A stretch of DNA of 64,000 nt. Source: Tricholomella constricta (Eukaryota > Basidiomycota > Agaricomycetes > Agaricales > Lyophyllaceae). Both the position numbers and the translations under genes were made by a program. Numbering within the stretch: the stretch's first letter is position 1; each line of letters begins with the position of its first letter. Of this stretch, positions 20,669-30,091 are shown piece by piece. Below the pieces are notes generated by a model, which saw only the letters and a program-made list of their open reading frames with translations, had not been told where the DNA came from and made no database searches. The stretch spans positions 248,001-312,000 of the forward strand of contig JAACJP010000021.1 of NCBI GenBank assembly GCA_013368375.1, read 5' to 3'.

Positions 20669-21027
20669 TGTTAGGACCTGTGTAGCACGCCGGTTACAGA
20701 GTTATTCTGGAACCACCGAAGCGGACAGGCCTGACGTCCGTCAAGGAAGACGGCCTACGAAGGAGTATTCGGAGGTCGTGAGCGTCGACGGAGGTGTTCA
20801 CCGGGGCTGATTCGAACGAACGAGCTCAAGTGATACGGGTGTGAAGCCAAATAGATTGAGAGAGAGAGAGAGAAACGAGAACGAGAATCGAGAACTAGTC
20901 TTAACAATAGGTAATATCGAGGTAAGGTGTCAAAGAAGAAAGTGGTGTCATATATGTACCGCGGACGTGCGTGGGAAAGCGTAGAAGGTGGGAGTTTAGG
21001 GGTGGTCGATTAGGGACGGTCGTGACA
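20669..21027 (-). repeat. Gypsy-1 5' LTR
   Basis: 359 bp, partner of 10486-10844, followed by the second GGTGG. Sense-strand promoter signals: CATATATG at 20956-20949 and the predicted RNA start near 20923, giving U3 of about 104 nt and R-U5 of about 255 nt. Confidence 0.9.
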
Positions 21028-22893
21028 GGTGGTGTCCACACTGTGGGTTGGCAGCACTGCAGCAAGGGCTTTATTCAGGTCCAACTGCTCCCTGTTGAAG
21101 CTTGCAGGCATTTCTAGCGGTGCATTCATGCGTGCTCGGAGTTCATCTGTTAGAGTCTCCAGTGATACCTCTGGCTCCATGGGGCGGGCATCCGTCCATT
21201 TTCTAATTAGGCGCCGGAATTCCCCAGGGCCTTTGCAGTCCAGCAATGCATCCCTCATAGATTGTTGCAGTTTGCGCGTTTTTTCTCTCCCCCGGTGTGA
21301 GCGCCCATCCCGGCCATCTGGGTCATCAAGCACCTCAATAGTTGGCACCACAGGGCGTTTGTTGGGGGTTTCGGGCAGGGCAGTCGAGACCTTCCTTGCA
21401 GCCAGGGCATTTTCACGTGGAGGTGCCTCTATTGCTGCCCATGGGGCATCGACCAGGTGCCTGTAGTCACCTGTGTCGGGCAGCCTTGCACCATCTTTTG
21501 CCATCTGGTCCGCAGCATCCCCCCATTCATTCCCAGAGTGACCTTTAATCCATACAAACCGGGTGGGAGCCAGCCGGGCAGCAAGTAATTTCACCATGTC
21601 TCGTAGCAGATCCCCGTTTGGTCGGTCCCATCCCATGCTATCGTGTAGGGGCGCCCAGTAGCATGCCTCTCTGATCACCAGTTCAGAGTCGGTTGTTATC
21701 CTTAGGCTCCTTCTTGGGTCAGCATCTAGCAGTGCAAGGATTACGGCAAATATTTCTCCACGATTGTTTGTCTGTGGGCCAGGGCCAGGGACACGCCTGG
21801 CACGGTTTCTGTGTGAGTGGAGGCCCCAGAAAACTCCGCTCCCTGCTGTTGCATTGCGCTTGCCATTGTTGAGGCATGAGCCATCTGTGTACACCTGCAC
21901 CTCCTGCGTCTGGTAGTAGGTCTGTCCATACAGCCGTTCCAAGCCCTGCTCCAGTGTCTCTTTTGATTTCATAGTCGCTTCCCAAAGCAAATCAATCTGT
22001 GACTCTGCAGCTGGCCACTCCATCTGGATTTTCTCCTGGCGGACCACTCGAGTGGGCTCCATCACGGCCATTGTCCTGCTCACTGTTAGGATTAGTGGTG
22101 TGTGGTCTGCCCAGGCATTGTCTGGGTTTTTGGGTGGCTCCAGGACTTTTAGGTGGAGGACAAGTGCCAGAGCACTTAGGGAGACTATTGCGTAGTCTAC
22201 AACTGCCTGGCCATTGGGTTGGAATGACGTGAAGCGGCCTGGTGTGTGGTCTTCCGTGGTGGTGCCATTTAAAATGCACAAGGCGAAGTCCTGCGCCCAT
22301 GACAGGACTTGCCGTCCTCTTGTGTTAAGTATGCCATCACACGAGTTGCGTCGCGGGTGTAGGGGGGAGCCTGACAGGGAGGCAGTCCGTGCATTCAGGT
22401 CGCCCATGACGATCACTGGTTTTGAGGATACAGTGCACATGGCCAGCACCTCCCTCAAATGTGTTTCTGGGTTCACGTCTGTCCATCCCTCCCATCTGCT
22501 TGTTGTCGGCAAGATATACGCCCCCACAATGTAGCAGTTGCCCAGGTCTAGGACTATTATGTCTCCAGAGGACAGGTGCATGGCAGCCTCCGCTTTGATA
22601 CCCTTTCGTACTAGGGCCATCACTCCTCCCCCCCGTCTCTGCCAGTTTGCTCTCCGGGGGCGTGATACAGCAATCATATAGTATCCTGGGGGCACTGCGG
22701 TGCTGCTCTCCTCCTCTGGCCACAGGTGTGTCTCCTGAAGGAGCACCACATCATATCTCCCAATCTCTTTGTTGAATTCAGGGCTGAGGATCTTTGCTGC
22801 GTAGTTACCAAATATATTCCAGCTCATAATCGTAAACGAATTAGCAGGGTTGTCTACATTGGTTGCAGTCATATTGCCGTCCTCAGCCCTCAT
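21028..22893 (-). CDS. LINE-1 ORF2, endonuclease and RNase H segment
   Basis: 622 codons before the Gypsy insertion. Residues 1-260 are an apurinic-type endonuclease: MSWNIFG, LLQETHLW, VMGDLNART and ADHTPL carry the metal-binding Asn, Glu, Asp and His. Around residue 334 an RNase H domain starts, with all four acidic residues visible (YTDGSC, RGEIFAV, TDSELV, and the Asp in GDAAD after HSGNEW). RNase H thus precedes RT, whereas in I- and Tad-type LINEs it follows RT. The ATG at 22893 overlaps the ORF1 stop as ATGA, suggesting stop-start reinitiation. The endonuclease nicks target DNA, and RNase H would clear RNA from the hybrid. Confidence 0.85.
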
Positions 22894-25490
22894 CGAAAAT
22901 CCGATCCGCCAACCACCAGTGACATCATCTCCTCATCCGCCCTGGAAGGCCCCGAACTCAAGGCCCCACCTCCCAGCATCCCACCCTGGTTGCCCCGCTC
23001 AATGAGCTTAGTTGTATTCGTGATAGAGTTGTTGCTGGCCCTCCATGCCGATGTGAACAGGCTAGCAATGTTCTCTGAGCGAAATCCAACGATCAGTGCC
23101 ATCACTCGTTCCCCCCCCGAGGAGGCAGGGTTCCCGACCCGGAGCTCAGCATGGAACTCCGCGGGCCGGGTGACATTAGCCCCATGCTTGGCGTACAGCC
23201 GGAATAGGGCCTGGGGGGTACTCGCGTGCGGAGACTCCTTGACAGGTATTAGCTCGATAGTGAATGGAAAAGCGACACGACGACCATCACTTATGCGTTT
23301 CGTGGCAGGGGCCCCCATTGGTTGGGCTTGCGCGGGCCGCTTTGTGGCTCCCTGGTAATCTGCGGGATGTGGTGCACCCACGGTAGAGGGCATTAGTGCT
23401 GGAGTGTCACTGCGAGGGCGCGAGCTGAGGCTAAGTTGGGCTTGCGGGCCACCGAACATGCTCACCACACCCGAAGTGGCCGGTGTTACAGCGCCGGGAG
23501 AGGCCAGGCCACTGAGCCCACCCGTTGGGCTGCCAAACAGGGCAGGCGGGGCGACGGAGGTCGGGGCACCTCGTGTGGCAAGAGCCGAGTTTGCGAAGTC
23601 CTTCCCGAGCTTTGCAAGGTTCGCTCTCACATCCAGCAAGTCCTTCTCCAGTCCCGTATTCTTCCGCTCCACTTCTGCACACCTCTTCTCTGCATGTTCT
23701 GCCCGTTCCTCTGCCCTAGCCACCCTTCCCCCAATTGGGTTCACGTGTTGTTGTACTTGCGAGAGTGCATCCTGCAGGGTGGCGTTGACGCCGCCGATGT
23801 TCTCAAACTCCTGTCGGCACGCCCTCACCAGGTCCTGGCTGTACTCCTGGGCCGCTCTGAGTTCTGCTCGGATGGCGGCCAGGTCGGCCTGTACCTCACC
23901 CCGCAGGACACCAAGGTGGTTGAGGGCGAGCGTATCGTGTGGCCCGCTGTCCGCCGCGTGGTCATAGTTGGTGGGGCCAAGGTCGCGCAGCTCCTGCACC
24001 TCCCCCTCCACGTTGTCCATTGCGGAGCCCAAGTTGGATGTGCGCTCCTCGAGGGTAGATAGGGCCGCCGATTGTCGGCTCTGTTCTGCCTGGGCAGTGG
24101 AGACCTCCAGTGTCAGGCGGCGGGTGTCATTTGTTTGGGTGGTCTTGACCTCGGCAACACTCGCACGAAGGTTGGCGATGTGGTTTGCGAGGGCAGCGAT
24201 ATTCGCGTTCGTCCTTGTCAGCCCGTTCGGGGCAGTCTCCTTCGCGGAGGGGGGTAGGGTAAGCTGAAGGGCTGCCGCTAGCTTTGCCATGACCGCCGTC
24301 TGGCTGCTGGGCAGGGCTTCCTTGCTTTTCCTTACGGGGGACTCTGGCGGCGCAGCCGCGCTGGTGGGGGAGGTGTCAGAGCCAATGGCCGGCATGGTGG
24401 CGGACCTGGTTAGGCGGGGTGCGCCCGGCACTGTTGTCGGGCTGCCCATTGCCGCAGTAGCAGAGTGGGCAGCTTGGCCCTGAGCCTGCAGATGCTGAGT
24501 AGTGTCCCGCCGAGCGTCGCCCCGCTGTACCTCCCACGTCGCTTCCGTTGACTGCTGTTCCGCCGAGGATTTCTCCCCGTGCTCTAGCACGGCCTTCGCA
24601 GTTGTGTCCGCCAGGTTTGTCGTGACCTGCCTGGCTGTCCCGAAGTGGAAATCCATGGGAGGGACTTTGGGGGCGGCGGGTAAGGCAGCAGCCTGCTGCT
24701 CGCCTCCAGTCTTGTGTTTCCCGAAGGCGAGGTGTCGTATGACCTCGTTGGTGGGTGCCTTTGCACCAAAAGCAGCCGGCAGAGGGAACTGTGGGGTGTG
24801 GAGTCGGTCAGCGCTGGTTGCGTGCCTTTGCGGTAGCCTTACCGTTCCTGCATCGTTTCCTGCCCGCGTCGCCGTTACGCCCATAGTTCCTGCCTCGGTC
24901 GCTGCCTGCGTCGTCGTGACGTTCTCTGCTGCAGTGTTGGCTGGGGTCATCGCATTAGACATGGTGAGGCGTGCGTGGGTTGCTGTGTGTGATGTGCGAA
25001 GTAAGTGTTCTCTGGCAGGACGGTACGTGGCGAAAACTTCATCACCCACCCTCCTGTTGCTCACTCCGCCATCCGATTCCCGCTGCTCGTCCTCGATCGT
25101 TCTGTGCGTTGGAGAAGTGCTCGCCGGTTCAACGAAGAGCCATCTCGGGTGTGTCCCCCTCTTGCTGCTTGGGTTAGGGTCTGCCGTCTCGGCTGCTTTT
25201 TGGGGCGACCTCGCCATGGGCGGCAGCGCTCGTCCGCTGGCGCGCGGCGGCACTGGTCTGCTCCATGTTGTGTGTGCCGTTTCCACGAGGCGTACTTTCA
25301 TCGGTGGGAGAGACAGCCCGCCCAGTGCGGTGGTCCCAGGTGGGATATTCGGGTCCGAGTTTCGCGGTTTCGCAGACTCGTTCGTAAGCGGCTCATGCGT
25401 TGAGCCCAGATTATCTGCAGGCCCGAGGCTGAGTGGTATCTTATTGGGCGCAGCAGCAGGATCTCCCGTACTGCTCTTCTCCCTGTACAT
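22890..25490 (-). CDS. LINE-1 ORF1 (nucleocapsid-like protein)
   Basis: 866 aa. The N-terminal part is low-complexity, rich in A, T, P and S. Roughly residues 430-650 are a heptad-bearing coiled coil (for example ERAEHAEKRCAEVERKN). A compact domain near 740-840 follows (ELIPVKES, GERVMALIVGFRSEN). No zinc knuckle is visible, unlike Tad-type ORF1. The stop overlaps the ORF2 start by 4 nt (ATGA). By analogy it would bind and multimerise on the LINE RNA. The frame is intact, consistent with a recently functional element. Confidence 0.75.
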   Translation of the reverse strand: MYREKSSTGDPAAAPNKIPLSLGPADNLGSTHEPLTNESAKPRNSDPNIPPGTTALGGLSLPPMKVRLVETAHTTWSRPVPPRASGRALPPMARSPQKAAETADPNPSSKRGTHPRWLFVEPASTSPTHRTIEDEQRESDGGVSNRRVGDEVFATYRPAREHLLRTSHTATHARLTMSNAMTPANTAAENVTTTQAATEAGTMGVTATRAGNDAGTVRLPQRHATSADRLHTPQFPLPAAFGAKAPTNEVIRHLAFGKHKTGGEQQAAALPAAPKVPPMDFHFGTARQVTTNLADTTAKAVLEHGEKSSAEQQSTEATWEVQRGDARRDTTQHLQAQGQAAHSATAAMGSPTTVPGAPRLTRSATMPAIGSDTSPTSAAAPPESPVRKSKEALPSSQTAVMAKLAAALQLTLPPSAKETAPNGLTRTNANIAALANHIANLRASVAEVKTTQTNDTRRLTLEVSTAQAEQSRQSAALSTLEERTSNLGSAMDNVEGEVQELRDLGPTNYDHAADSGPHDTLALNHLGVLRGEVQADLAAIRAELRAAQEYSQDLVRACRQEFENIGGVNATLQDALSQVQQHVNPIGGRVARAEERAEHAEKRCAEVERKNTGLEKDLLDVRANLAKLGKDFANSALATRGAPTSVAPPALFGSPTGGLSGLASPGAVTPATSGVVSMFGGPQAQLSLSSRPRSDTPALMPSTVGAPHPADYQGATKRPAQAQPMGAPATKRISDGRRVAFPFTIELIPVKESPHASTPQALFRLYAKHGANVTRPAEFHAELRVGNPASSGGERVMALIVGFRSENIASLFTSAWRASNNSITNTTKLIERGNQGGMLGGGALSSGPSRADEEMMSLVVGGSDFR

Positions 25491-25580
25491 AGTGACTTTG
25501 TCTACTACTTTTTTAGTTTTTGTTTTTCAGTGATGGTGGTGTCAAGGTGGGTGTAACCGTTGAACTTGATGGGCGGGGTA

Positions 25581-26537
25581 CGGTTGCCTGGGAGTCCAAG
25601 GTCTATTTTCAAATCCCGCTCAAATAATTCAGTCGACCTCAAAATGTCTAAAGCTTCTGCAGTTCACCACCGTGTTTAATATATGGATATCTGGTCTTTG
25701 AAATGCTGGTAGATGATGGGTGGATACTTACAGATGGCACCGATACTTCTGCTCATGATTTTTGAGTATTTTGGGAGTCAACATGACATTGACAAGGTGT
25801 TGGAAAAATGTGCAAAATCTACCATGTAAAATCCTCCTCCTTCTGATGCTAGAGGGACTATTCATATTTATCTTGACTCTTTAGAGAGTGCTGCCCTATG
25901 TATAGAGACCTCGTCGCGAAGGTTTTCTTGCCAGCAAAGCAGGAGGCAGGTTCGCTTGTTTCCGGTTTTCAGGCTCCGCTCACGTGCCGATTCACACACA
26001 GTGGGAGACTATGTTAATTGTAACAGCGGTTGTTTTCAAACGGTACTCGTGGGATTGAGTAGATAGCTCTAATTTCTATCACAAAATAAAACAAGCGACA
26101 GATAAGAATGAGATGATATATGTATCGACGGCTTTAACCGGCACATGAGCGGAGTATGAAAACCGGAAACGGCCTGCTTCGCTGGCAACAACACCTCGCA
26201 TCGAGGTCGCTGGAGGGCGGCACTCTCTAGGAAGGTGAGGTATATGTGGTTAGCCCCTCTAACATCAAGAGAGAAGGAGGAGGGTAATTTACATGCTGCC
26301 TCTTGCACACTTTTTTCACATCTTGTTAGGATCATATTGACTCCCAAAATACCCTAAAATCATGAGAAGAAATACAAAAGCAATCTGTAGGCACCTAACC
26401 ATCATTTGCCAGCATTTCAAAGCCAGATATGTACATATATTACACGGCAATGGATTGTAGAAGCTTCAGATACTTTGAGGTGACACGAAATTATTCGAGC
26501 GGGATTTGAAAATAGACCTTGGACTCCCAGGCAACCG
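25581..26537. mobile_element. Fold-back element with TA duplications, 957 bp
   Basis: The termini CGGTTGCCTGGGAGTCCAAG are exact inverted copies and are flanked by TA on both sides (25579-25580, 26538-26539), pointing to the Tc1/mariner superfamily. The whole element is one large imperfect palindrome: left-arm landmarks such as TTTTGGGAGTCAA, GAAATGCTGG and TTTCCGGTTTTCA reappear inverted in the right arm, leaving a centre near 26.03 kb. Both arms carry similar short decayed reading frames (LESAAL in each). No transposase is recognised. It sits just upstream of the LINE-1 5' end. Confidence 0.8.
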
Positions 26538-26539
26538 TA

Positions 26540-27750
26540 GCGGGGCTACCTAGCGTTGCTGCTTAACTTCCTTTGAGGCTTGGAATTCTGCCTGGATCAA
26601 AAGCCTTCCTGCTTTAGATCCTTAGATCTCATCTGATTCGGACGGCCAACTTCTGTCGTTTGTGCCGTAGTGAAAAACGTAACGAGGCGGCCTTACTGGG
26701 GTTGCACCACGATGCTCACTTGTGACGACGGTCGCATCGTATCATACCCTCTCCCCCGAGGCAGCTTCTTTCTGCCAGCGCAACCATCATGTCCGGTAGA
26801 TTATGATGGACCTTGCAATACTCACGACTACACCGATTACACCAAGCTCTTGACCTTTTGGTAGGCTCTAGCTACCGCCCTGCTCTCTCGGCGGCTGTAT
26901 TGCTCCTCCTTTGCTCCTTGGCTGTTCTAGTAGCGCTCTATTTACAAACGTTGACGGAATTTAATGGACTTCCGTGGATACTGGGACTTTGATGGCTGAC
27001 TGTGAAAGTGGGTTACACTTTTGCTATGAGGGTCTATCGCCTTCATCGTCTTGAAGCGTAGGGAGTTCTCAAAGGCGCATCATACTCTGCTTCTTCTTTC
27101 GCCCTCTCAGTTCAGGATATGCCCTTGTGCGATGCTATCCAGTAAATTCACGTGGTGCAGAAATGGGCTCTCCCAATGCCATTGCAGGTATGGAAGCTAC
27201 ACGTCTCCTGCCGTCGCTCCATTTGCGAGTTTCAATTCAACTTTTTAAACTGTGAAATTGAGGCTCCAACTGTCTATAAACTCCAGAGGACCGCTGCGCG
27301 ATAGTCCACTGGGAACCCTCCCCTTCGATCACACCAGCGAACTGGTGGTGAATCACGGGGAGCTCTTACCACTGGCAGTGCCACCCAACCCGTTAAAACC
27401 AAAAAACCCCACTATCCCTAGCCTTCGATCTCAACTCCACACAGAACATTGCCGCAAACATACCTACAACCCCTGATGCACAGCGACGGCCCGTCCGAGA
27501 CTGAGGCCCCCCTGCCCGTCGTCGCACGCCCGTACGTCCCTGACTGCAATAACCGTCCCCCACAACAATCTCCGAGAAAGAAAGGAAACACAACATAGTA
27601 AACATCCTGTTGCCTTAGACAACGACATCTAAAACATAACATTCCCAGAAATACAAGGATTGAAAGACATACCGTACACTTGCCCCTCGCCACCCCGCCC
27701 CATCTCCCTCACTGATCTCAATCTGTCCTGGCCCCCCAAGTCCTGCCCCC
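26540..27750. other. Spacer between fold-back element and LINE-2
   Basis: About 1.2 kb separating two oppositely oriented LINEs. Only short frames and no recognisable domain. It may include the 5' leader of LINE-2, whose start is not defined. Confidence 0.35.
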
Positions 27751-27769
27751 CCCCCTGGGAAAACTGTCA

Positions 27770-27819
27770 CCTTTGACAGGTCTATCAGCCACACTTTTTG
27801 ACAGGTCTATCAGCCACAA
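27770..27819. repeat. Two-copy tandem repeat in LINE-2 leader
   Basis: Two adjacent copies of a roughly 25-bp unit containing TTGACAGGTCTATCAGCC. Tandem units upstream of ORF1 are common in LINE promoters; promoter function here is inference. Confidence 0.55.
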
Positions 27820-27942
27820 TTTGTGGGACAACTATACAGTTAAACCGACGGACAGTTTTTAAGCGCCCCTGATCACACCTGCCACGCTAAAAGTCTCGCT
27901 TAAACTCTCACCCAAGCTTTTGATAACCGACCCTGCCCCCAC

Positions 27943-29649
27943 ATGTCTGATCCGAATACGTTCCTCACGGGCCCTGTTGGCGAAATGAACATTACACTGT
28001 CCCCGGAGCACACCGGAACCCCCCCCAAGGAACGTGACCCAGACCAAAGCAGCAACGCACTCTCCTCTGACCCACTTCCTGCTCCCCCCCCTCCCTTCCT
28101 TATACAAGGCCCTCCTGCACCTCATGCCCCTCTAGAACGGAAGGACACAGTCGAAGTGGAAGACTCCCTCCTCCTTTCCTGGAGCACCGTGACCTCCCGA
28201 GACGACCTCTCATCCTGCACGTCGACTTCAAAGGGCAAAAACAAGGAGTTGAGAAATGCCTCCCCAGGCCCCTCCACCTCCCCTACAGGTCAGACTGAGC
28301 ATTTCCCCCCTTCACACCAACCGTACAGCTCCTCATTGAACTTCTCTGATCCCCTGACAGGAGAAGCCGAGATCTTCCTCTCTCAACTTTCTCTACACAA
28401 GGCCTCATCCTCGCCCGCCAAACGGTGGGGAGCAGACGACCACAAGGAAACCCGAAGACAAGTCCATGCCCTAGCGGCCGCGAGCGCAGCCACGCACGAA
28501 CAAGTAGTGTTACTCAAAGACGACCTGGCTGCCGGACTGGAGGGAGTTAATGCACAGCTCCTCACCTTCCGCCACCACCTCGAAGACGCTGCATACCATG
28601 CTCTTGCCCTCGATACCTGCAGCATTAACGGCCTCATCGACGGCCACAACAACACCATGATGCGCCTCATCTCCACCGACTGCTCCATCCAATCCCTCGA
28701 AGGGCGCTTCAAAGGATTCGAGAAGTCGATGAGCGGAATGGAGGCCACCATCCAGGCCATCCTCGACACCATCAACCGACTGAGCCCCCCCTCCCCCAAC
28801 GACCCAGGCCCCGCCACAACCCCCCTCACAAAAAGGCCTTTTGCCGACGTCGAGCAAGAAGCCCCAGCTTTCGAACCCATTCGCAACATCCGCCCGAGGG
28901 TCTTCACCGCGGCTGACCCAGATGCCCCGGAGCATGAACGCCTCCGCAACGTCAAGGCAAGCTTCGGCCGAGAACTCCTCCCTTTCCCCCCACGGCTTGA
29001 ACCTGCCGCACCCACCAACCTGGCAGCCCCCCCCAACACGGGTCCCATGCTCGGGGCGCAAGCCTCCGCCCCCGGATACCACCCGGCAGCTCCCGTCGCC
29101 CATCACGCGACGACCCCTGCTGCCGATGCCCACATGCACATCCCTGCCCCTCCTATGGCCCCCGCCCCTATGCACACACTGGCGCCTCCCAGCTCCAACC
29201 CCCCAATGGCGGCCCAAGCCCCGTACTACCACGCGGCACCCACGCCCGCCACGGCCATGATGGTTGCCGCCCCCTCAGTTGCCGCCCCAGTCGCACCCCC
29301 CGCCCCTGTGGCCCCAACCAACACTACAGCACCTATGGTCACCGTGGCCCCCACCGTACAGGGACCGCCCCCCCCACCCCCGGTGAATGACATGACAAAA
29401 GAGGCGATCCTCGGCCCCGTCACCTGGGGCAGGAACATCTCGGGGGAGACCCGCGCACTGATCCTCTTGATCCTGCCGGAGATGCATAGCCGCATGGGTC
29501 GGGGGTATCGTGCTCGTCGAGGTCCTGACCCCCTCCACCCCATCTGCATTTTCCCTAACGCCGCCGACGCGCAACACTTTATTACTACTTTTAACAATGC
29601 GGCCAAGCCCGCCCCTTACCAGTCACTTGTCGCACGCCCAAATGTTTAA
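27943..29649 (+). CDS. LINE-2 ORF1 (nucleocapsid-like protein)
   Basis: 568 aa. The N-terminal 170 residues are S/T/P-rich. A helical, coiled-coil-prone block follows around 165-280 (DDHKETRRQVHALAAASAA). A long A/P-rich linker precedes a small C-terminal domain (TREALI-like block ETRALILLILPEMHSRMGRG) that resembles the corresponding end region of LINE-1 ORF1 in placement only. No zinc knuckle. By position it is the RNA-binding ORF1 protein. The frame is intact. ORF2 follows after a short gap in another frame. Confidence 0.65.
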   Translation: MSDPNTFLTGPVGEMNITLSPEHTGTPPKERDPDQSSNALSSDPLPAPPPPFLIQGPPAPHAPLERKDTVEVEDSLLLSWSTVTSRDDLSSCTSTSKGKNKELRNASPGPSTSPTGQTEHFPPSHQPYSSSLNFSDPLTGEAEIFLSQLSLHKASSSPAKRWGADDHKETRRQVHALAAASAATHEQVVLLKDDLAAGLEGVNAQLLTFRHHLEDAAYHALALDTCSINGLIDGHNNTMMRLISTDCSIQSLEGRFKGFEKSMSGMEATIQAILDTINRLSPPSPNDPGPATTPLTKRPFADVEQEAPAFEPIRNIRPRVFTAADPDAPEHERLRNVKASFGRELLPFPPRLEPAAPTNLAAPPNTGPMLGAQASAPGYHPAAPVAHHATTPAADAHMHIPAPPMAPAPMHTLAPPSSNPPMAAQAPYYHAAPTPATAMMVAAPSVAAPVAPPAPVAPTNTTAPMVTVAPTVQGPPPPPPVNDMTKEAILGPVTWGRNISGETRALILLILPEMHSRMGRGYRARRGPDPLHPICIFPNAADAQHFITTFNNAAKPAPYQSLVARPNV

Positions 29650-29681
29650 GGGCAGCTCATTACCTACATCTTGAACACAGC

Positions 29682-30091
29682 TTGATTGCCCCTCCCCCCC
29701 CCTCTTTACTGCCTGTGCACCCTCCCGCCCCTCCCCTCCCATCACCTACCCACATTCTTGTAGCACCGGCAGAACAAAATAAAATTTCTTGCCAACCCAC
29801 TGTGACGCACGCAATTAATATCAAAAGCTGGAATATTGACGGAGCTTTCCCCTTGAAAATGAGCTGCCCAGACTTCCGTTCCGTTCTCCAAAACTTTGAC
29901 ATAAACCTCTTCCAGGAAACTCACCTCCGACCAAATCAACACGATACCATTCCACTTCCGCCTAACTACACAATTGTCTCCCGAACACGTCGCCCTCGCG
30001 ACAACTTCAAAAAATCATGGGGGGGAGTAGCCGCCATCATCTCCCAAGCCCTCCCCATCACGCCCCGAAACGATCTCTCAGGGCCCGACTT
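29682..30091 (+). CDS. LINE-2 ORF2, endonuclease N-terminal segment
   Basis: Visible motifs KSWNIDG and NLFQETHL are the first two metal-site blocks of an AP-type endonuclease. The frame runs up to the GACTT target site and continues after the Copia at 36360, where codon TT+C is completed. No ATG is seen in frame after the ORF1 stop, so ORF2 translation must start by another route (frameshift, reinitiation at a non-AUG codon) or the start has been lost. Confidence 0.75.

Larger units (their letters stand above)
10486..21027 (-). mobile_element. Gypsy-1: Ty3/Gypsy chromovirus with antisense gene, 10.5 kb
   Basis: Bounded by 359 bp LTRs that differ at only two positions by eye, with GGTGG target duplications. 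Minus-strand order: 5' LTR, PBS, gag, two retropepsin-like domains, RT, RNase H, integrase, chromodomain, then about 2.4 kb carrying a plus-strand spliced gene (11066-13100), PPT and 3' LTR. The near-identical LTRs show a recent insertion. Even so, gag has in-frame TAG and TGA codons and the first protease is shifted twice, so this copy looks unable to make a full polyprotein by itself. The chromodomain places it among chromoviruses. Confidence 0.9.
7495..25578 (-). mobile_element. LINE-1 here: non-LTR retrotransposon (EN-RNase H-RT type) split by nested Gypsy and hAT elements
   Basis: Minus-strand order: ORF1 (25490-22890), ORF2 endonuclease and RNase H (22893-21028), then a Gypsy insertion (10486-21027), RT (10480-8569), an hAT MITE (7874-8568) and the ORF2 end (stop codon 7720-7722). 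Removing the two insertions and one copy of each target duplication gives 1866 + 1912 + 146 = 3924 nt, exactly 1,308 codons. This shows that the element was intact when it was hit. The last residues visible after the MITE (LLAKFCYDVLEVFY) match the end of LINE-2 ORF2 (LVAKYAYQVLKLFY), confirming the join. The outer ends are approximate. Confidence 0.85.

Noticed and set aside
26069..26347. 92-codon minus-strand frame in the fold-back element
   Set aside because: Mirrored in the other arm with stops; looks like decayed captured coding sequence, not a gene.
27252..27605. Short frames upstream of LINE-2 ORF1 on both strands
   Set aside because: No domain, no start context, and the region fits an untranslated leader.
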